From NCBI RefSeq assembly GCF_023715415.1, contig NZ_JAMBOB010000005.1, positions 372,001 to 436,000 of the forward strand: 64,000 nt of DNA. The letters are read 5' to 3'. The position numbers and the translations under genes are program-made. This DNA comes from Neobacillus niacini. Its GTDB lineage: Bacteria; Bacillota; Bacilli; Bacillales; Cytobacillaceae. The stretch's first letter is position 1; each line of letters opens with the position of its first letter. Under the pieces are notes generated by a model. The model was not told where the DNA came from. It saw only the letters and a program-made list of their open reading frames with translations, and did no database searches. Positions 47,071 to 56,946 of the stretch are shown here, piece by piece.

Positions 47071-47852
47071 TTCAAACACTAATTATTATTACAATTATTA
47101 TTTTAGGCGGTATTGCAGGTTTTTTACAACGGTCATTAAGTAGTAATGGAGCAATTGCGGCAGTATTTGTTGGAACAGCTGTGTATTTCGGGTTTGGTGT
47201 AAAAGGGCTTATTCTGCTCGGAATATTCTTTGTAACATCCAGCACATGGTCTAAATATAAAAGTTCAGTAAAGAAGGAAATGGAAGAGAAATTAGCAAAG
47301 GGAGCTACTAGAGATTGGCGCCAAGTAATGGCAAATGGCGGCTCTGCAGCATTGCTAAGTATTATTTATTATTTTCAACAGGACATCGTCTGGCTGATTG
47401 GTTTTATTGTTTGCCTCGCTAGTTCGAATTCAGATACGTGGGCATCCGAAATCGGCACCTTAAGCAAAAAGAAACCTATATACATACGTACATTTAAACC
47501 AATAGAAAAAGGAACATCAGGTGCCATTAGTGTGTTAGGGACTACTGCTGCCTTATTAGGGTCCTTGTTAATTGCATTTGCAGGGGCTTGGTTTTTCCAT
47601 TTGGAGATAGTCTACTTCTTTATCATTTTCATATTCGGCTTCCTAGGAAATATCATTGATACGTTAATGGGAGCCTATTATCAACAGGTTTATATTTGCC
47701 GTACATGTGGGATTGAAACGGAGAAAAAGGTTCATTGCCAAAGTGAAGCAAAAAGAATAAAAGGGTGGCATTTAGTGGATAATGATATGGTGAATTTTTT
47801 ATCTGGTTTCATGGCTGCGATACTAGCTATGATATTCATTTATATAGTTTAA
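47067..47852 (+). CDS. DUF92 family integral membrane protein
   Basis: 261-residue membrane protein of the DUF92/TMEM19-VTE6 family, with about six hydrophobic segments and the conserved stretches ASSNSDTWASEIG and GAISVLGTTAALLG. A cytoplasmic loop near residues 205-230 has CRTCGIE and a nearby Cys (HCQSE). The plant relative VTE6 is a phytyl-phosphate kinase; no bacterial activity can be assigned here. It is translationally coupled to yqgN, with no clear terminator behind it. Confidence 0.87.
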   Translation: MIQTLIIITIIILGGIAGFLQRSLSSNGAIAAVFVGTAVYFGFGVKGLILLGIFFVTSSTWSKYKSSVKKEMEEKLAKGATRDWRQVMANGGSAALLSIIYYFQQDIVWLIGFIVCLASSNSDTWASEIGTLSKKKPIYIRTFKPIEKGTSGAISVLGTTAALLGSLLIAFAGAWFFHLEIVYFFIIFIFGFLGNIIDTLMGAYYQQVYICRTCGIETEKKVHCQSEAKRIKGWHLVDNDMVNFLSGFMAAILAMIFIYIV

Positions 47853-47899
47853 CAAAATGGCTAATAACGTTATACTTAAAATTTCGCCTGGTTGAAAAC

Positions 47900-47929
47900 T
47901 TGTGAAATATTGTACAATAAAAGTATAAT
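47900..47929 (+). promoter_or_regulatory. Rex-type operator overlapping the ldh promoter
   Basis: TTGTGAAATATTGTACAA (47900-47917) has a perfect left half and a 5-of-7 right half of the Rex consensus TTGTGAA-N4-TTCACAA. The same bases supply the -35 (TTGTGA), 18 bases before TATAAT (47924-47929). Derepression at high NADH/NAD+ is expected for ldh. Confidence 0.82.
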
Positions 47930-47957
47930 CAATTATTAATATACACACTATGCCTGA

Positions 47958-48917
<960 letters not shown>

Positions 48918-48973
48918 TTGAAAGTGGATAAAATCAGCCTCCTATTCACATAATATCGGTAGGAGGGATGATA

Positions 48974-49180
48974 ATGTCTCGTATGTTGACATCCATATTT
49001 ATGATTGGGTCCATTGGCTATTTTGCATACCGCTTCAGGTTTCGAATTATCAATCTAATGCTTAGGTCAGGCTGGATGCGTCGAATAGCTGTAGGCTCAT
49101 TCATGAGCTTCCCAGGTGTTAAAAGTAAAATGATGCAGACCGTTTTTGGGAGACCAACAGAAAGACCATCTGAATGGTGA
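48974..49180 (+). CDS. Small membrane protein of unknown function
   Basis: 68-residue protein that I do not recognise. It has one hydrophobic helix at the N-terminus (about residues 4-20), then a very basic stretch (YRFRFRIINLMLRSGWMRR), and a hydrophilic end. The AGGAGGG at 48961-48967 lies 6 bases before the ATG at 48974, so translation is well supported. It is 56 bases downstream of ldh with no terminator between them, so it may be in the ldh transcript. Its own terminator overlaps the stop codon. Confidence 0.75.
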   Translation: MSRMLTSIFMIGSIGYFAYRFRFRIINLMLRSGWMRRIAVGSFMSFPGVKSKMMQTVFGRPTERPSEW

Positions 49181-49200
49181 AAGCCACAGATGGTTTTTTT
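49166..49200 (+). terminator. Terminator overlapping the end of the 68-residue gene
   Basis: CCATCTG (49166-49172) and CAGATGG (49187-49193) with an inner TGG/CCA pair, then seven T. The left arm is inside the coding region. Confidence 0.85.
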
Positions 49201-49328
49201 GTTGTAAAAATACCCATCTTATTCTCTTGTTTAATCATTCTAAGGCAAGTTTATCGTTTATAATGTAATAGACAAGTAAAAGATGAATAAAAAATAATAA
49301 TTTTGACTTTAGGTCTTAATAGAAAGTA

Positions 49329-50900
49329 GTGGGGGTATTGAATTACAGAGAGGATTATGCCTTTTGGAGATTGGCACATTTCTTTATTTCGGAGCAAGAC
49401 TACCGAATTATTCAATTATTTGAAAACCAAAAAGAATTATGGCTGGAAAAACTTGAGAATAAAAAGGCGCCCATACTTCGATTGGTACGGATTGATTTAG
49501 ACTGGAGCAACTCATTGCAAAGAGATATAGAATTTACAGCCTCGAATGGAGAACAGATAGGGAAACAAATCGGTCGTGGAGAGCTTTCGGTTGTAAATAT
49601 CTATATAAGTCAATTTCCTCCGGTTGATGATTATGAATATGTTCTGCAAACTCCATTTATCTATCCACAGGGAAATAAAACAAGTGTAACCTCCGTGTTA
49701 TTAACAGGCAGCCAATACGAATCAGGTTTTAAAGCATTATCAGCAAGACTGGAAAGAGAAATTTCCTTCCCGATACGTGATGAGTATTCAGACGAAGAGG
49801 TAATGGATCAAAAGAAAGCAGCATTAGATTCAGCCATCCAAAAGTCTAAAAAAGAAAAAGAAATGTTCTCAAATGCTAAACCATTTTTTACATACCTTTT
49901 TATGATCATCCAGGTTGCACTTTTCTTACTTTTAGAGCTTCAAGGGGGCAGCACGAATACAACTACTCTGATTAAGTTTGGAGCCAAATTTAATCCTTAT
50001 ATCTACGAGGGAGAGTGGTGGAGATTCATAACGCCTATCTTCCTTCACATCGGTTTATTACATTTAGCAATGAATACCCTGGCTTTATACTTTTTAGGCC
50101 CGGCTGTGGAGAAAATCTTTGGCAATACCCGATTTTTATTTATCTATCTTTTTGCGGGAATATCCGGGGTTATTGCCAGTTTTATTTTTAGCCCTAATAT
50201 TTCAGCAGGAGCAAGTGGGGCAATCTTTGGGTGTTTCGGAGCCTTACTCTACTTTGCTCTTATATATCCTAAGCTTTTTTTTCGGACAATTGGACCAAGT
50301 GTTATACCCGTATTAATTTTTAATTTAATATTTGGTTTTACCGTATCTATCATAGATAATGCTGGTCATTTAGGAGGTTTGGCAGGAGGTTTCCTAGCAG
50401 CAGGTATTTTTCATTTCCCTAGGAAAAGGAAGCCATTCTTACAGACACTATTTTTATTACTATCTGCATCAATCATATATGGCTCCTTAGTATATGGTTT
50501 TCAACATTCTGCTACAAGTGGGAATGAGAGCTCTACTATGATGTTAGCTCAAGAATATATTAAACAAGAGAACTATGAACAAGCATATGGTGTACTAACG
50601 AAATACGTGGAGGACGCAGGTACTCCGTCTCTAGATGTATATTTTGCCTTATCTTTTGTAGAAATTAAGATGAACAAACTCGAAGATGCAAAATCTCATC
50701 TGCTCAAATTGATACAATTAGACCCGGATTTACCTGAAGCCTACTATAATTTAGCCTTGCTCTATTTAGAGGAAAATGACCTAAAGGAAGCAAAAAACAA
50801 TGCTGAAAAGGCGGCAGAATTAAACTCAAGCCAACAGGAATACTCTGACTTGGTTCAGGAACTTAATCGTTTACTGCCATCATCTGACGGAGGAGAATAG
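49329..50900 (+). CDS. gluP: Rhomboid intramembrane serine protease GluP
   Basis: Rhomboid protease (YqgP), 523 residues. A soluble N-terminal domain (about 1-180) precedes seven membrane segments (about 190-390). The catalytic serine is in GASGAIFG (about residue 298) and the histidine in NAGHLGGLAGG. Two TPR repeats (about 410-510, with AYYNLALLYLEENDL) follow. In B. subtilis it cleaves the magnesium transporter MgtE. The start is uncertain: GTG 49329 or TTG 49338, because the GGGGG between them could serve only the latter and is very close. Its 3' end overlaps the convergent gene by 38 bases. Confidence 0.93.
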   Translation: MGVLNYREDYAFWRLAHFFISEQDYRIIQLFENQKELWLEKLENKKAPILRLVRIDLDWSNSLQRDIEFTASNGEQIGKQIGRGELSVVNIYISQFPPVDDYEYVLQTPFIYPQGNKTSVTSVLLTGSQYESGFKALSARLEREISFPIRDEYSDEEVMDQKKAALDSAIQKSKKEKEMFSNAKPFFTYLFMIIQVALFLLLELQGGSTNTTTLIKFGAKFNPYIYEGEWWRFITPIFLHIGLLHLAMNTLALYFLGPAVEKIFGNTRFLFIYLFAGISGVIASFIFSPNISAGASGAIFGCFGALLYFALIYPKLFFRTIGPSVIPVLIFNLIFGFTVSIIDNAGHLGGLAGGFLAAGIFHFPRKRKPFLQTLFLLLSASIIYGSLVYGFQHSATSGNESSTMMLAQEYIKQENYEQAYGVLTKYVEDAGTPSLDVYFALSFVEIKMNKLEDAKSHLLKLIQLDPDLPEAYYNLALLYLEENDLKEAKNNAEKAAELNSSQQEYSDLVQELNRLLPSSDGGE

Positions 50901-51696
50901 GTTCACCTGATGCTGTCTCTATTAATACTAATAAATGTGTTTTGTCGTTTGCAATTAAAATAAGTGGGAGGGTACTGCCTTTGGGGTTTTCAATGGCACC
51001 CTCTGCTTTTTTTATTCCAAGGATATAATTTTTATATAAGCCCTCCCAAAGGTTTCCTACAATTGCAGCAGTTTCTGATTTTGTAAAACCCGGTAAGGAG
51101 TCCTTGGAACGTTCATTAAATTCGCTGAGGGGAAATGCTTGGTAGTTGCTTAAATTAATAGAAAAATGACGCAATCCTTTATTCCAGCTGAGTTGCAGCG
51201 TTCTTTCTATCTGCTGTTCCAACTGTTTCTTTACATTTTCCTCATCAGCAATAGATGTAAGGAGGTAAATTTGATCAGATGACATTGCTTGAGAACTGAA
51301 TATTTGATTTTCGGTTTCGTGGAGCTCTGCGTGGTGAAAAGTAATAGCTTGTAAAAGAACATTTTTATCCATAGTTATTCTTTTTTCCTGTTCAATTACT
51401 GCAGTATTCTGCTTCCAGTTCCAAAGTTCATCGATAAGACGTCCGTTGCCATAAAGCAAAGCAGCATCCTGCCTTAAGTATGCTTTGCGATCCAAAGTGG
51501 AGGATTCCTTCCATTGAAATGTATTTGCGGGTTTATTCATTTTTGTAAGAGTGGTTTGTGCTGTTTTAAAGCTTACCTTTGGATCAATTGGGAAGTAGGT
51601 AATACTCTCCTGTACCTCCGGCTTTTTATACTGATGTATCGTAAAAGCTAAAATAACTATGATAAATACACCTAGCACCAAATAGGTTCTTTTCAT
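50863..51696 (-). CDS. Membrane-anchored protein of unknown function
   Basis: 277-residue protein I do not recognise. An N-terminal signal-anchor helix (about residues 4-21) is followed by a hydrophilic domain of about 250 residues with no cysteine, probably outside the cell. No catalytic motif is evident. It starts at ATG 51696 behind GGATGTGGGG. It is transcribed against gluP and the two coding regions overlap by 38 bases at their 3' ends, with no terminator between. It is not in the B. subtilis order that I recall, so it may be specific to this lineage. Confidence 0.75.
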   Translation of the reverse strand: MKRTYLVLGVFIIVILAFTIHQYKKPEVQESITYFPIDPKVSFKTAQTTLTKMNKPANTFQWKESSTLDRKAYLRQDAALLYGNGRLIDELWNWKQNTAVIEQEKRITMDKNVLLQAITFHHAELHETENQIFSSQAMSSDQIYLLTSIADEENVKKQLEQQIERTLQLSWNKGLRHFSINLSNYQAFPLSEFNERSKDSLPGFTKSETAAIVGNLWEGLYKNYILGIKKAEGAIENPKGSTLPLILIANDKTHLLVLIETASGEPILLRQMMAVND

Positions 51697-51886
51697 TTAC
51701 CCCACATCCTTCCTTTTTACTATTGAGAGATTAATAGCAGCTTTATTAATGTTATATGGGAACAACTGACTGGACATGCCAAATTCTTGTTTTCATTTCT
51801 TCGCAAGAACCGCTTGAGGGTGGTAGGGGCTTAAGGTATACTTTACATGTAATGTTTCTCATTCTTTATGTAAGAGGGCTAAATAG

Positions 51887-52096
51887 ATGAAGTCAATTTA
51901 TGATATTCAGCAATTTTTAAAACAATATGGAACAATTATTTACATTGGGGATCGAATCGCGGACCTAGAATTAATGGAGTCAGAATTAAAAGATTTGTAT
52001 CAAGCTCAGTTAATCGAACCGAAAGAATACTCAACTGCACTGTTAATTTTAAGACATGAAATTAGATTTTTAAAAGAAAAAGAAGAAAAAAGATAG
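51887..52096 (+). CDS. yqgQ: YqgQ family protein (DUF910)
   Basis: 69-residue helical protein of the YqgQ/DUF910 family, linked to the glucokinase gene in most Bacillaceae. Sequence IYDIQQFLKQYGTIIYIGDR is typical. The B. subtilis homologue has a known three-helix structure, but its function is unknown. It ends only nine bases before glcK, so the two are co-transcribed. Confidence 0.9.
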   Translation: MKSIYDIQQFLKQYGTIIYIGDRIADLELMESELKDLYQAQLIEPKEYSTALLILRHEIRFLKEKEEKR

Positions 52097-52105
52097 GTGA
52101 TTAGG

Positions 52106-53080
52106 GTGTCGGAACAATGGATTGTTGGTGTTGACCTAGGTGGGACCACCACAAAAATCGCTTTTATTAACTTGAACGGAGAAATCCTTCATAAGTGGGA
52201 AATTCCTACGGATAACTGTGATGAAGGTCAAAATATTACAAGTAATATTGCGAATGCAATCAATCAAAAATTAGCAGACTTAAATGAACAAAAGTCAAAA
52301 TTAATTGGAATCGGTATGGGAGCGCCTGGTCCAATAGATTATGAGACAGGTGTTGTTTTAAATGTTGTTAATCTGGGGTGGAAGGATAACTTTCCTTTAC
52401 AAGAAAGTTTGCATTCACTAACAGGCTTGCCGGTTGTTATTGAAAATGATGCTAATTGTGCTGCATTAGGGGAAATGTGGAATGGTGCAGGTAAGGGTGC
52501 CAGAGATCTTGTGTGTGTGACGCTTGGAACGGGCGTAGGCGGCGGAGTAATTGCTAACGGTAATATCGTACGAGGTACTAACGGCGCAGCTGGTGAGATT
52601 GGTCATATCACAGCTATCCCATTTGGAGGAGCAGCTTGTAACTGTGGAAAGTCTGGCTGTCTAGAAACAATTGCTTCTGCAACGGGAATTGTTCGTTTGG
52701 CTGAAGTTGAACTTTCAAAATCCGAAGCAAAGGGACAGCTTGGCGTGATCATGGCTGATAATGGAAAAGTTACAGCGAAGGATGTTTTTGATAGTGCTCG
52801 TAATGGTGATGAACTGGCTATTAAAATAACTGATGAGGTTGCCTTTCATCTAGGATTTGTTCTTGCGAATATAGCTAATACACTAAATCCGGAATCAATA
52901 GTCCTTGGCGGTGGTGTATCTCGTGCAGGGGACCTTCTATTAGACGCAGTAAAAGTTAACTTCTCAATGTTTGCTTTCTCAGCAGTTAGAGAGTCTACAA
53001 CTCTTTCACTGGCAACATTAGGTAATGATGCCGGAGCAATTGGTGCGGCTTGGCTTATTAAAAATAAACTAGATTTATAA
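52106..53080 (+). CDS. glcK: Glucokinase GlcK
   Basis: ROK-family glucokinase that phosphorylates intracellular glucose, 324 residues. ATP-binding DLGGTTTK at the N-terminus, catalytic aspartate in ENDANCAALGE, and the zinc motif CNCGKSGCLE (about residues 175-184) with the upstream histidine GEIGH are all present. I start at GTG 52106, where AGGTGA lies 5 bases upstream and the N-terminus aligns with B. subtilis GlcK. It is coupled with yqgQ. Confidence 0.96.
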   Translation: MSEQWIVGVDLGGTTTKIAFINLNGEILHKWEIPTDNCDEGQNITSNIANAINQKLADLNEQKSKLIGIGMGAPGPIDYETGVVLNVVNLGWKDNFPLQESLHSLTGLPVVIENDANCAALGEMWNGAGKGARDLVCVTLGTGVGGGVIANGNIVRGTNGAAGEIGHITAIPFGGAACNCGKSGCLETIASATGIVRLAEVELSKSEAKGQLGVIMADNGKVTAKDVFDSARNGDELAIKITDEVAFHLGFVLANIANTLNPESIVLGGGVSRAGDLLLDAVKVNFSMFAFSAVRESTTLSLATLGNDAGAIGAAWLIKNKLDL

Positions 53081-53090
53081 AGAATAAACG

Positions 53091-53116
53091 AAACCTGCAA
53101 TTACATGCAGGTTTTT
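53091..53116 (+). terminator. Rho-independent terminator of yqgQ-glcK
   Basis: AAACCTGCA (53091-53099) and TGCAGGTTT (53106-53114) form a perfect 9-bp stem followed by T. Confidence 0.88.
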
Positions 53117-53178
53117 GTTGTACTCATTTTCTACCGTCTTTTGTCATATGATTTTTATGATGGAAGGAGGGGAAGAAG

Positions 53179-54366
53179 ATGGAAGTTCGAGTCCGAGATG
53201 GTGATTCATTTTCGTATTATGGCCGATTATTTAGGGTCCCGCTTGAACTTATTACCGATTCAAACGTGAAAGCGAACGCTGTTAGTTTGAAACCTGGTGA
53301 GAAAATAGTCATTCCAGGCTACGTTTCTGTTCCGTACACAATAGAAGAAGACGATACTTTGTGGAAGATTGGAAATGAAAAAAACGTACCGATTGATGCT
53401 ATAATGATTCTAAATCAAATGAAAAATCCCAATCGACTAATTCCAGGTGAAATTCTCTATCTGCCAGAACGAATAGTAAAGCAAAATGTTAGTTCAAAAT
53501 TGCCATTTGGTTCAGGGATATTAGTCAAGCAAATAAAAACTCTTAAGAAGTATTATCCATTTATTAATGTTGAGACAATTGGTACTAGTGTTTTAGGGAA
53601 TCCAATTCAAGAAATTAGAATTGGAAAAGGGTTGAAAAAAGTTCATATGAATGCCTCTTTTCATGCTAACGAATGGATTACAACAATGATAGTAATGAAC
53701 CTTGTGAATCGGTACCTCATTTCATTAACAAATCGGGATGCAATAAGAGGAATTAATACAATAAATTTATATAATGAAACGGAATTATCAATTGTACCAA
53801 TGGTAAATCCAGACGGGGTAGACCTAGTATTAAATGGCCCACCAAAAAGCTGTCGGGATGAAGTGGTGAATATCAACGAAGGCAGCAATGATTTTGTTCA
53901 TTGGAAGGCAAATATTAGAGGAGTAGACTTAAACAACCAGTTCCCTGCAAATTGGGAGATTGAGCAGGAGAGGAAGGAACCTAAGTCTCCTGCACCTAGA
54001 GATTATCCCGGCGAGTCTTCTTTATCAGAACCTGAAGCAATTGCAATGGCAAATTTAATGAAAAAAAATCATTACGATCGAATCCTTGCCTTCCATACTC
54101 AAGGCGAAGAGTTCTATTGGGGCTATGAAGGCTTTGAACCTCTTGAATCAGGGATTCTGGCAAAGGAATTCGAGCGAGTCAGTGGATACAAGGCGATAAG
54201 AAATGTAGATAGTCATGCGGGATTCAAGGACTGGTATATTCAAGAGTTTAAGCGTCCTGGTTTTACTATAGAGCTTGGAAGGGGAATAAATCCATTGCCT
54301 TTATCTCAATTTCATGACATTCTCCTAAAAGTTGAGGGTATTTTTCTAGCCTCACTTTATTTATAA
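53179..54366 (+). CDS. yqgT: LysM-M14 peptidase YqgT (gamma-D-glutamyl-diaminopimelate peptidase I type)
   Basis: 395-residue protein with one or two LysM-like modules (about 1-95, including YTIEEDDTLWKIG and IPGEILYLPE) and an M14 zinc carboxypeptidase domain (about 105-395). Zinc ligands are H and E in SFHANEW and a later histidine in LAFHTQGEE; the catalytic glutamate is in FTIELGRG. The family cleaves gamma-D-Glu-meso-DAP bonds in peptidoglycan fragments. No signal peptide is visible, so it may act inside the mother cell or on recycled muropeptides. AAGGAGGGG precedes the ATG. Confidence 0.9.
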   Translation: MEVRVRDGDSFSYYGRLFRVPLELITDSNVKANAVSLKPGEKIVIPGYVSVPYTIEEDDTLWKIGNEKNVPIDAIMILNQMKNPNRLIPGEILYLPERIVKQNVSSKLPFGSGILVKQIKTLKKYYPFINVETIGTSVLGNPIQEIRIGKGLKKVHMNASFHANEWITTMIVMNLVNRYLISLTNRDAIRGINTINLYNETELSIVPMVNPDGVDLVLNGPPKSCRDEVVNINEGSNDFVHWKANIRGVDLNNQFPANWEIEQERKEPKSPAPRDYPGESSLSEPEAIAMANLMKKNHYDRILAFHTQGEEFYWGYEGFEPLESGILAKEFERVSGYKAIRNVDSHAGFKDWYIQEFKRPGFTIELGRGINPLPLSQFHDILLKVEGIFLASLYL

Positions 54367-54445
54367 ATAATTCTCCTACGCAACTTGTAAAATGAAATCA
54401 ATGACATTAAAATAAACTATTGTGCTGGTTGTTTGTAAATAAGAG

Positions 54446-54475
54446 AAAAGTCGTACACATGCGACTTTTTTTCTT
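54446..54475 (+). terminator. Rho-independent terminator of yqgT
   Basis: AAAAGTCG (54446-54453) and CGACTTTT (54462-54469) form a perfect 8-bp stem, followed by a T-run to about 54471. Confidence 0.85.
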
Positions 54476-54561
54476 ATTTTTAAAATAATTCTGTTATTAT
54501 TGAAACATTTCTGTAATGAAAACGTCTAATTAGTATAAAGAAATTAGGAGGGAGGGGAAAA

Positions 54562-55704
54562 ATGGGTATAAACAGTAGTAAAGTGAATAGTAAATATATA
54601 TTTCAAATCATGTTTTTACTCTTTTTTGCCTCCTTTTTTAGTGCTTGCTCGCATCAACAAGATGCCAAGCCCAGCCCTTCTAAAGAAATTGACAAACATA
54701 ATAACGAACCCTCAGACCCAGTTGAAGCTTGGAAACTTCCAATTAAAATTCCTGAAGGTGAATTCTATAAAATAGGGAGCTGGTTTTCAGACCATCAGCT
54801 ACTCTATATTACTAACCTTGAGCAATCGTCATCTGTATATTTTTATAATCTTTTAACTGGAAAAAGTAAATTTCTATATAAGAGTGAGGTCCCAATTGTC
54901 ACTTTACAGGTTAGCCCCACAAGAAAGAATATACTAATACAAACTTCTCCTTCCACTTATGAAGGACAAGTTACCATACTATCTCCTGAGGGTATTGAAT
55001 TAATGAAACAATCTTTTCCCTCGTATGAATTAGCCTTTGAATGGAACCCGTTTAATGAGTCGGAGATTATAATCTCTTCTTTTAATGCAGATTGGACATA
55101 TCAGCTGCTGTTGCTTAATATTGAACAAAGTAAAACAACGGAATTATCAATTCCTCAACCATTTATTAAGTGGTTGAGAAAAGATGAAATTGCTTATCTG
55201 AACTGGGATGAAACCAGCCCCTCACTTTTTGCGCCACTCATGACAAAGAAAATAGGAACTGCAGGTGAGGAAATTCTATTCAATGATGTACTTCAATTCT
55301 CAACCTATCATAATATCATCATGACTGTTACAACTAGGGATGAAGAGCAATTACAGGCTGCTTATACTTTTTATAATAAAGACAAAAAGCAGCTGTATTC
55401 TTTTTCTATCCCTCACCTGACAATGTTTTCAGGCTGGTTAGTTCCTTATCACGACTTTAATGAGAGTAATGGAAGGTTCATTACCTTACAGCCCCTGAAA
55501 AGTGTAGAGGCTGATGCTTACAGTGAAGGCTTTGAGCTTGTAAGCTATGATATTAATAAGGGCAACAGCAATATGATTTTGCAAGGACTGAAGAATGAAC
55601 CTATTCTGCTTTCACCTACTGGGGAAGCTGTACTGTACGGAAACCGTTTTGAAAAAATCATTCATTTAAATACAAAAGAAATATCAGAGCTTGTAGAAAA
55701 ATAA
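54562..55704 (+). CDS. yqgU: Lipoprotein YqgU
   Basis: 380-residue secreted lipoprotein with a lipoprotein signal peptide (hydrophobic about 14-27, lipobox FFSAC with the lipidated Cys at about 29). It is followed by a Pro/Asp-rich linker and a beta-rich domain with repeated blades (WSFD, LLNIEQSKT, LSPTGEAVLYG), suggesting a beta-propeller. Function unknown. AGGAGGGAGGGG lies before the ATG. Name given from position between yqgT and yqgW. Confidence 0.83.
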   Translation: MGINSSKVNSKYIFQIMFLLFFASFFSACSHQQDAKPSPSKEIDKHNNEPSDPVEAWKLPIKIPEGEFYKIGSWFSDHQLLYITNLEQSSSVYFYNLLTGKSKFLYKSEVPIVTLQVSPTRKNILIQTSPSTYEGQVTILSPEGIELMKQSFPSYELAFEWNPFNESEIIISSFNADWTYQLLLLNIEQSKTTELSIPQPFIKWLRKDEIAYLNWDETSPSLFAPLMTKKIGTAGEEILFNDVLQFSTYHNIIMTVTTRDEEQLQAAYTFYNKDKKQLYSFSIPHLTMFSGWLVPYHDFNESNGRFITLQPLKSVEADAYSEGFELVSYDINKGNSNMILQGLKNEPILLSPTGEAVLYGNRFEKIIHLNTKEISELVEK

Positions 55705-55737
55705 AAAGACTGCCGTTTGGCAGTCTTTCAATTTTCC
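55705..55737. terminator. Terminator between yqgU and yqgW
   Basis: AAAGACTGCC (55705-55714) and GGCAGTCTTT (55719-55728) form a perfect 10-bp stem with a four-base loop. The T-run on the plus strand is short and interrupted (TTTCAATTTT). Confidence 0.82.
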
Positions 55738-55743
55738 CTGAGC

Positions 55744-55917
55744 TTAATGTGCTGTAGGAAAACCACTTTCAATAAGGGTCATGATTGCAAACCAGCCAAA
55801 AACAGCCAAAGTTGCTACTGCCCAAAATGCACCTAAGAAATTTTTATTTTTTAGGGCAGTGAACGCACCATAAGCAGAAAGTAAGGCAACCAAAGCAAAA
55901 ATAATAACTACTCCCAT
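55744..55917 (-). CDS. yqgW: DUF2759 small membrane protein YqgW
   Basis: 57-residue protein, two hydrophobic helices (about residues 2-22 and 27-48) joined by KNKN, ending MTLIESGFPTAH. This matches the DUF2759 family (YqgW) at its B. subtilis position. The ATG at 55917 (minus strand) has AAAGGGGGC about 8 bases upstream. Function unknown. Confidence 0.87.
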   Translation of the reverse strand: MGVVIIFALVALLSAYGAFTALKNKNFLGAFWAVATLAVFGWFAIMTLIESGFPTAH

Positions 55918-56112
55918 TAATAAAGCCCCCTTTATTAGATAATACTTGGACTTAGCCCAAATCTCTAAAATAGTTATGTAAGAATATTATATACATTCGA
56001 TTCTTATTTTATATTCTTTTTTATCATTTGTCGAGGGCTAAAAAAGTTAGCAATGCAGCTTACATAGTGTAAAATAATAGTAATGTAAAAATAGTTGGAG
56101 GTAATGTCATAA

Positions 56113-56748
56113 ATGAAATGGTCTCAAATCCCTCTAGGGGTATTACAAACAAATTGTTACATAGTTGAAAGTCCTGACAAATCCTGCTTAATCTTTGATC
56201 CAGGCAGTGAAGGGAAAAGACTGATAAAGTGGTTAACAAAGAGAGAACTTAAGCCGATTGCGATTTTTTTAACACATGCACATTTTGACCATATTGGTGC
56301 CGTTGATGAGGTAAGGGACTACTATAAGATTCCTGTTTACATTCATGAAGAGGAAGAAGATTGGCTGATAGATCCCGCTCTAAATGGTTCGAAGTATTTT
56401 CAAATGCAAGAGTTAATGAAAATGAAAAAAGCTGACTATATCATAAAAAAAGAAGAAACTTTTACGATTGCTGAATTTACGTTCTCTATCTTTGAGACTC
56501 CAGGGCATTCACCTGGAAGTGTATCGTATTACTTTGAATCCGAGGGATTTGTTGTATCAGGGGATGCATTATTTAAGAGCAGTATTGGTCGAACAGACCT
56601 CCCAGGGGGTAACCATAAACAATTAATGAAGAGTATCCATGAAAAATTATTATTTTTACCTGAAGAAACTACTGTTTTATCGGGGCATGGACCAATAACC
56701 ACTATCGGAGAAGAGATGGATAGTAATCCGTTTTTGAATGGTTTTTAA
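56113..56748 (+). CDS. yqgX: MBL-fold metallohydrolase YqgX
   Basis: Metallo-beta-lactamase-fold hydrolase of the glyoxalase-II-like group, 211 residues. The metal motif THAHFDHIG (about residues 57-65), the later histidine in TPGHSPGS, the bridging aspartate in VSGDALF and the C-terminal LSGHGP are all present. Substrate is unproven; glyoxalase II or a persulfide/thioester hydrolase are possible. GGAGGT (56097-56102) precedes the ATG by 10 bases. Confidence 0.92.
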   Translation: MKWSQIPLGVLQTNCYIVESPDKSCLIFDPGSEGKRLIKWLTKRELKPIAIFLTHAHFDHIGAVDEVRDYYKIPVYIHEEEEDWLIDPALNGSKYFQMQELMKMKKADYIIKKEETFTIAEFTFSIFETPGHSPGSVSYYFESEGFVVSGDALFKSSIGRTDLPGGNHKQLMKSIHEKLLFLPEETTVLSGHGPITTIGEEMDSNPFLNGF

Positions 56749-56756
56749 ATCCCAAT

Positions 56757-56787
56757 GCGAAAAGTGCCTTGGCTGCTTGCGTTAGAC
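56757..56787. repeat. Dispersed imperfect repeat, copy B
   Basis: 31 bases matching 24213-24243 with five mismatches. It lies eight bases after the yqgX stop and just before its terminator, the same context as copy A. Confidence 0.7.
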
Positions 56788-56801
56788 GGATTTGTATCCA
56801 T

Positions 56802-56838
56802 AGAAAAACCCTTCTCGTTGGAGAAGGGTTTTTCTGGG
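56802..56838 (+). terminator. Rho-independent terminator of yqgX
   Basis: AGAAAAACCCTTCTC (56802-56816) and GAGAAGGGTTTTTCT (56821-56835) form a perfect 15-bp stem with a GTTG loop; the T-run is part of the stem. Confidence 0.85.
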
Positions 56839-56946
56839 GGATGTCCTATTATAAATAATGGGAGGGATATAGTTAAGCTACTAAATTTACAATATTACAA
56901 AGTTATCACTATGTCAATGATGTAAACTCGAAAGAGGGAAAAAATT

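Noticed and set aside
56104-56112. Two-codon frame directly before the yqgX start
   Set aside because: Too short to be meaningful; the yqgX ATG has acceptable spacing from GGAGGT.
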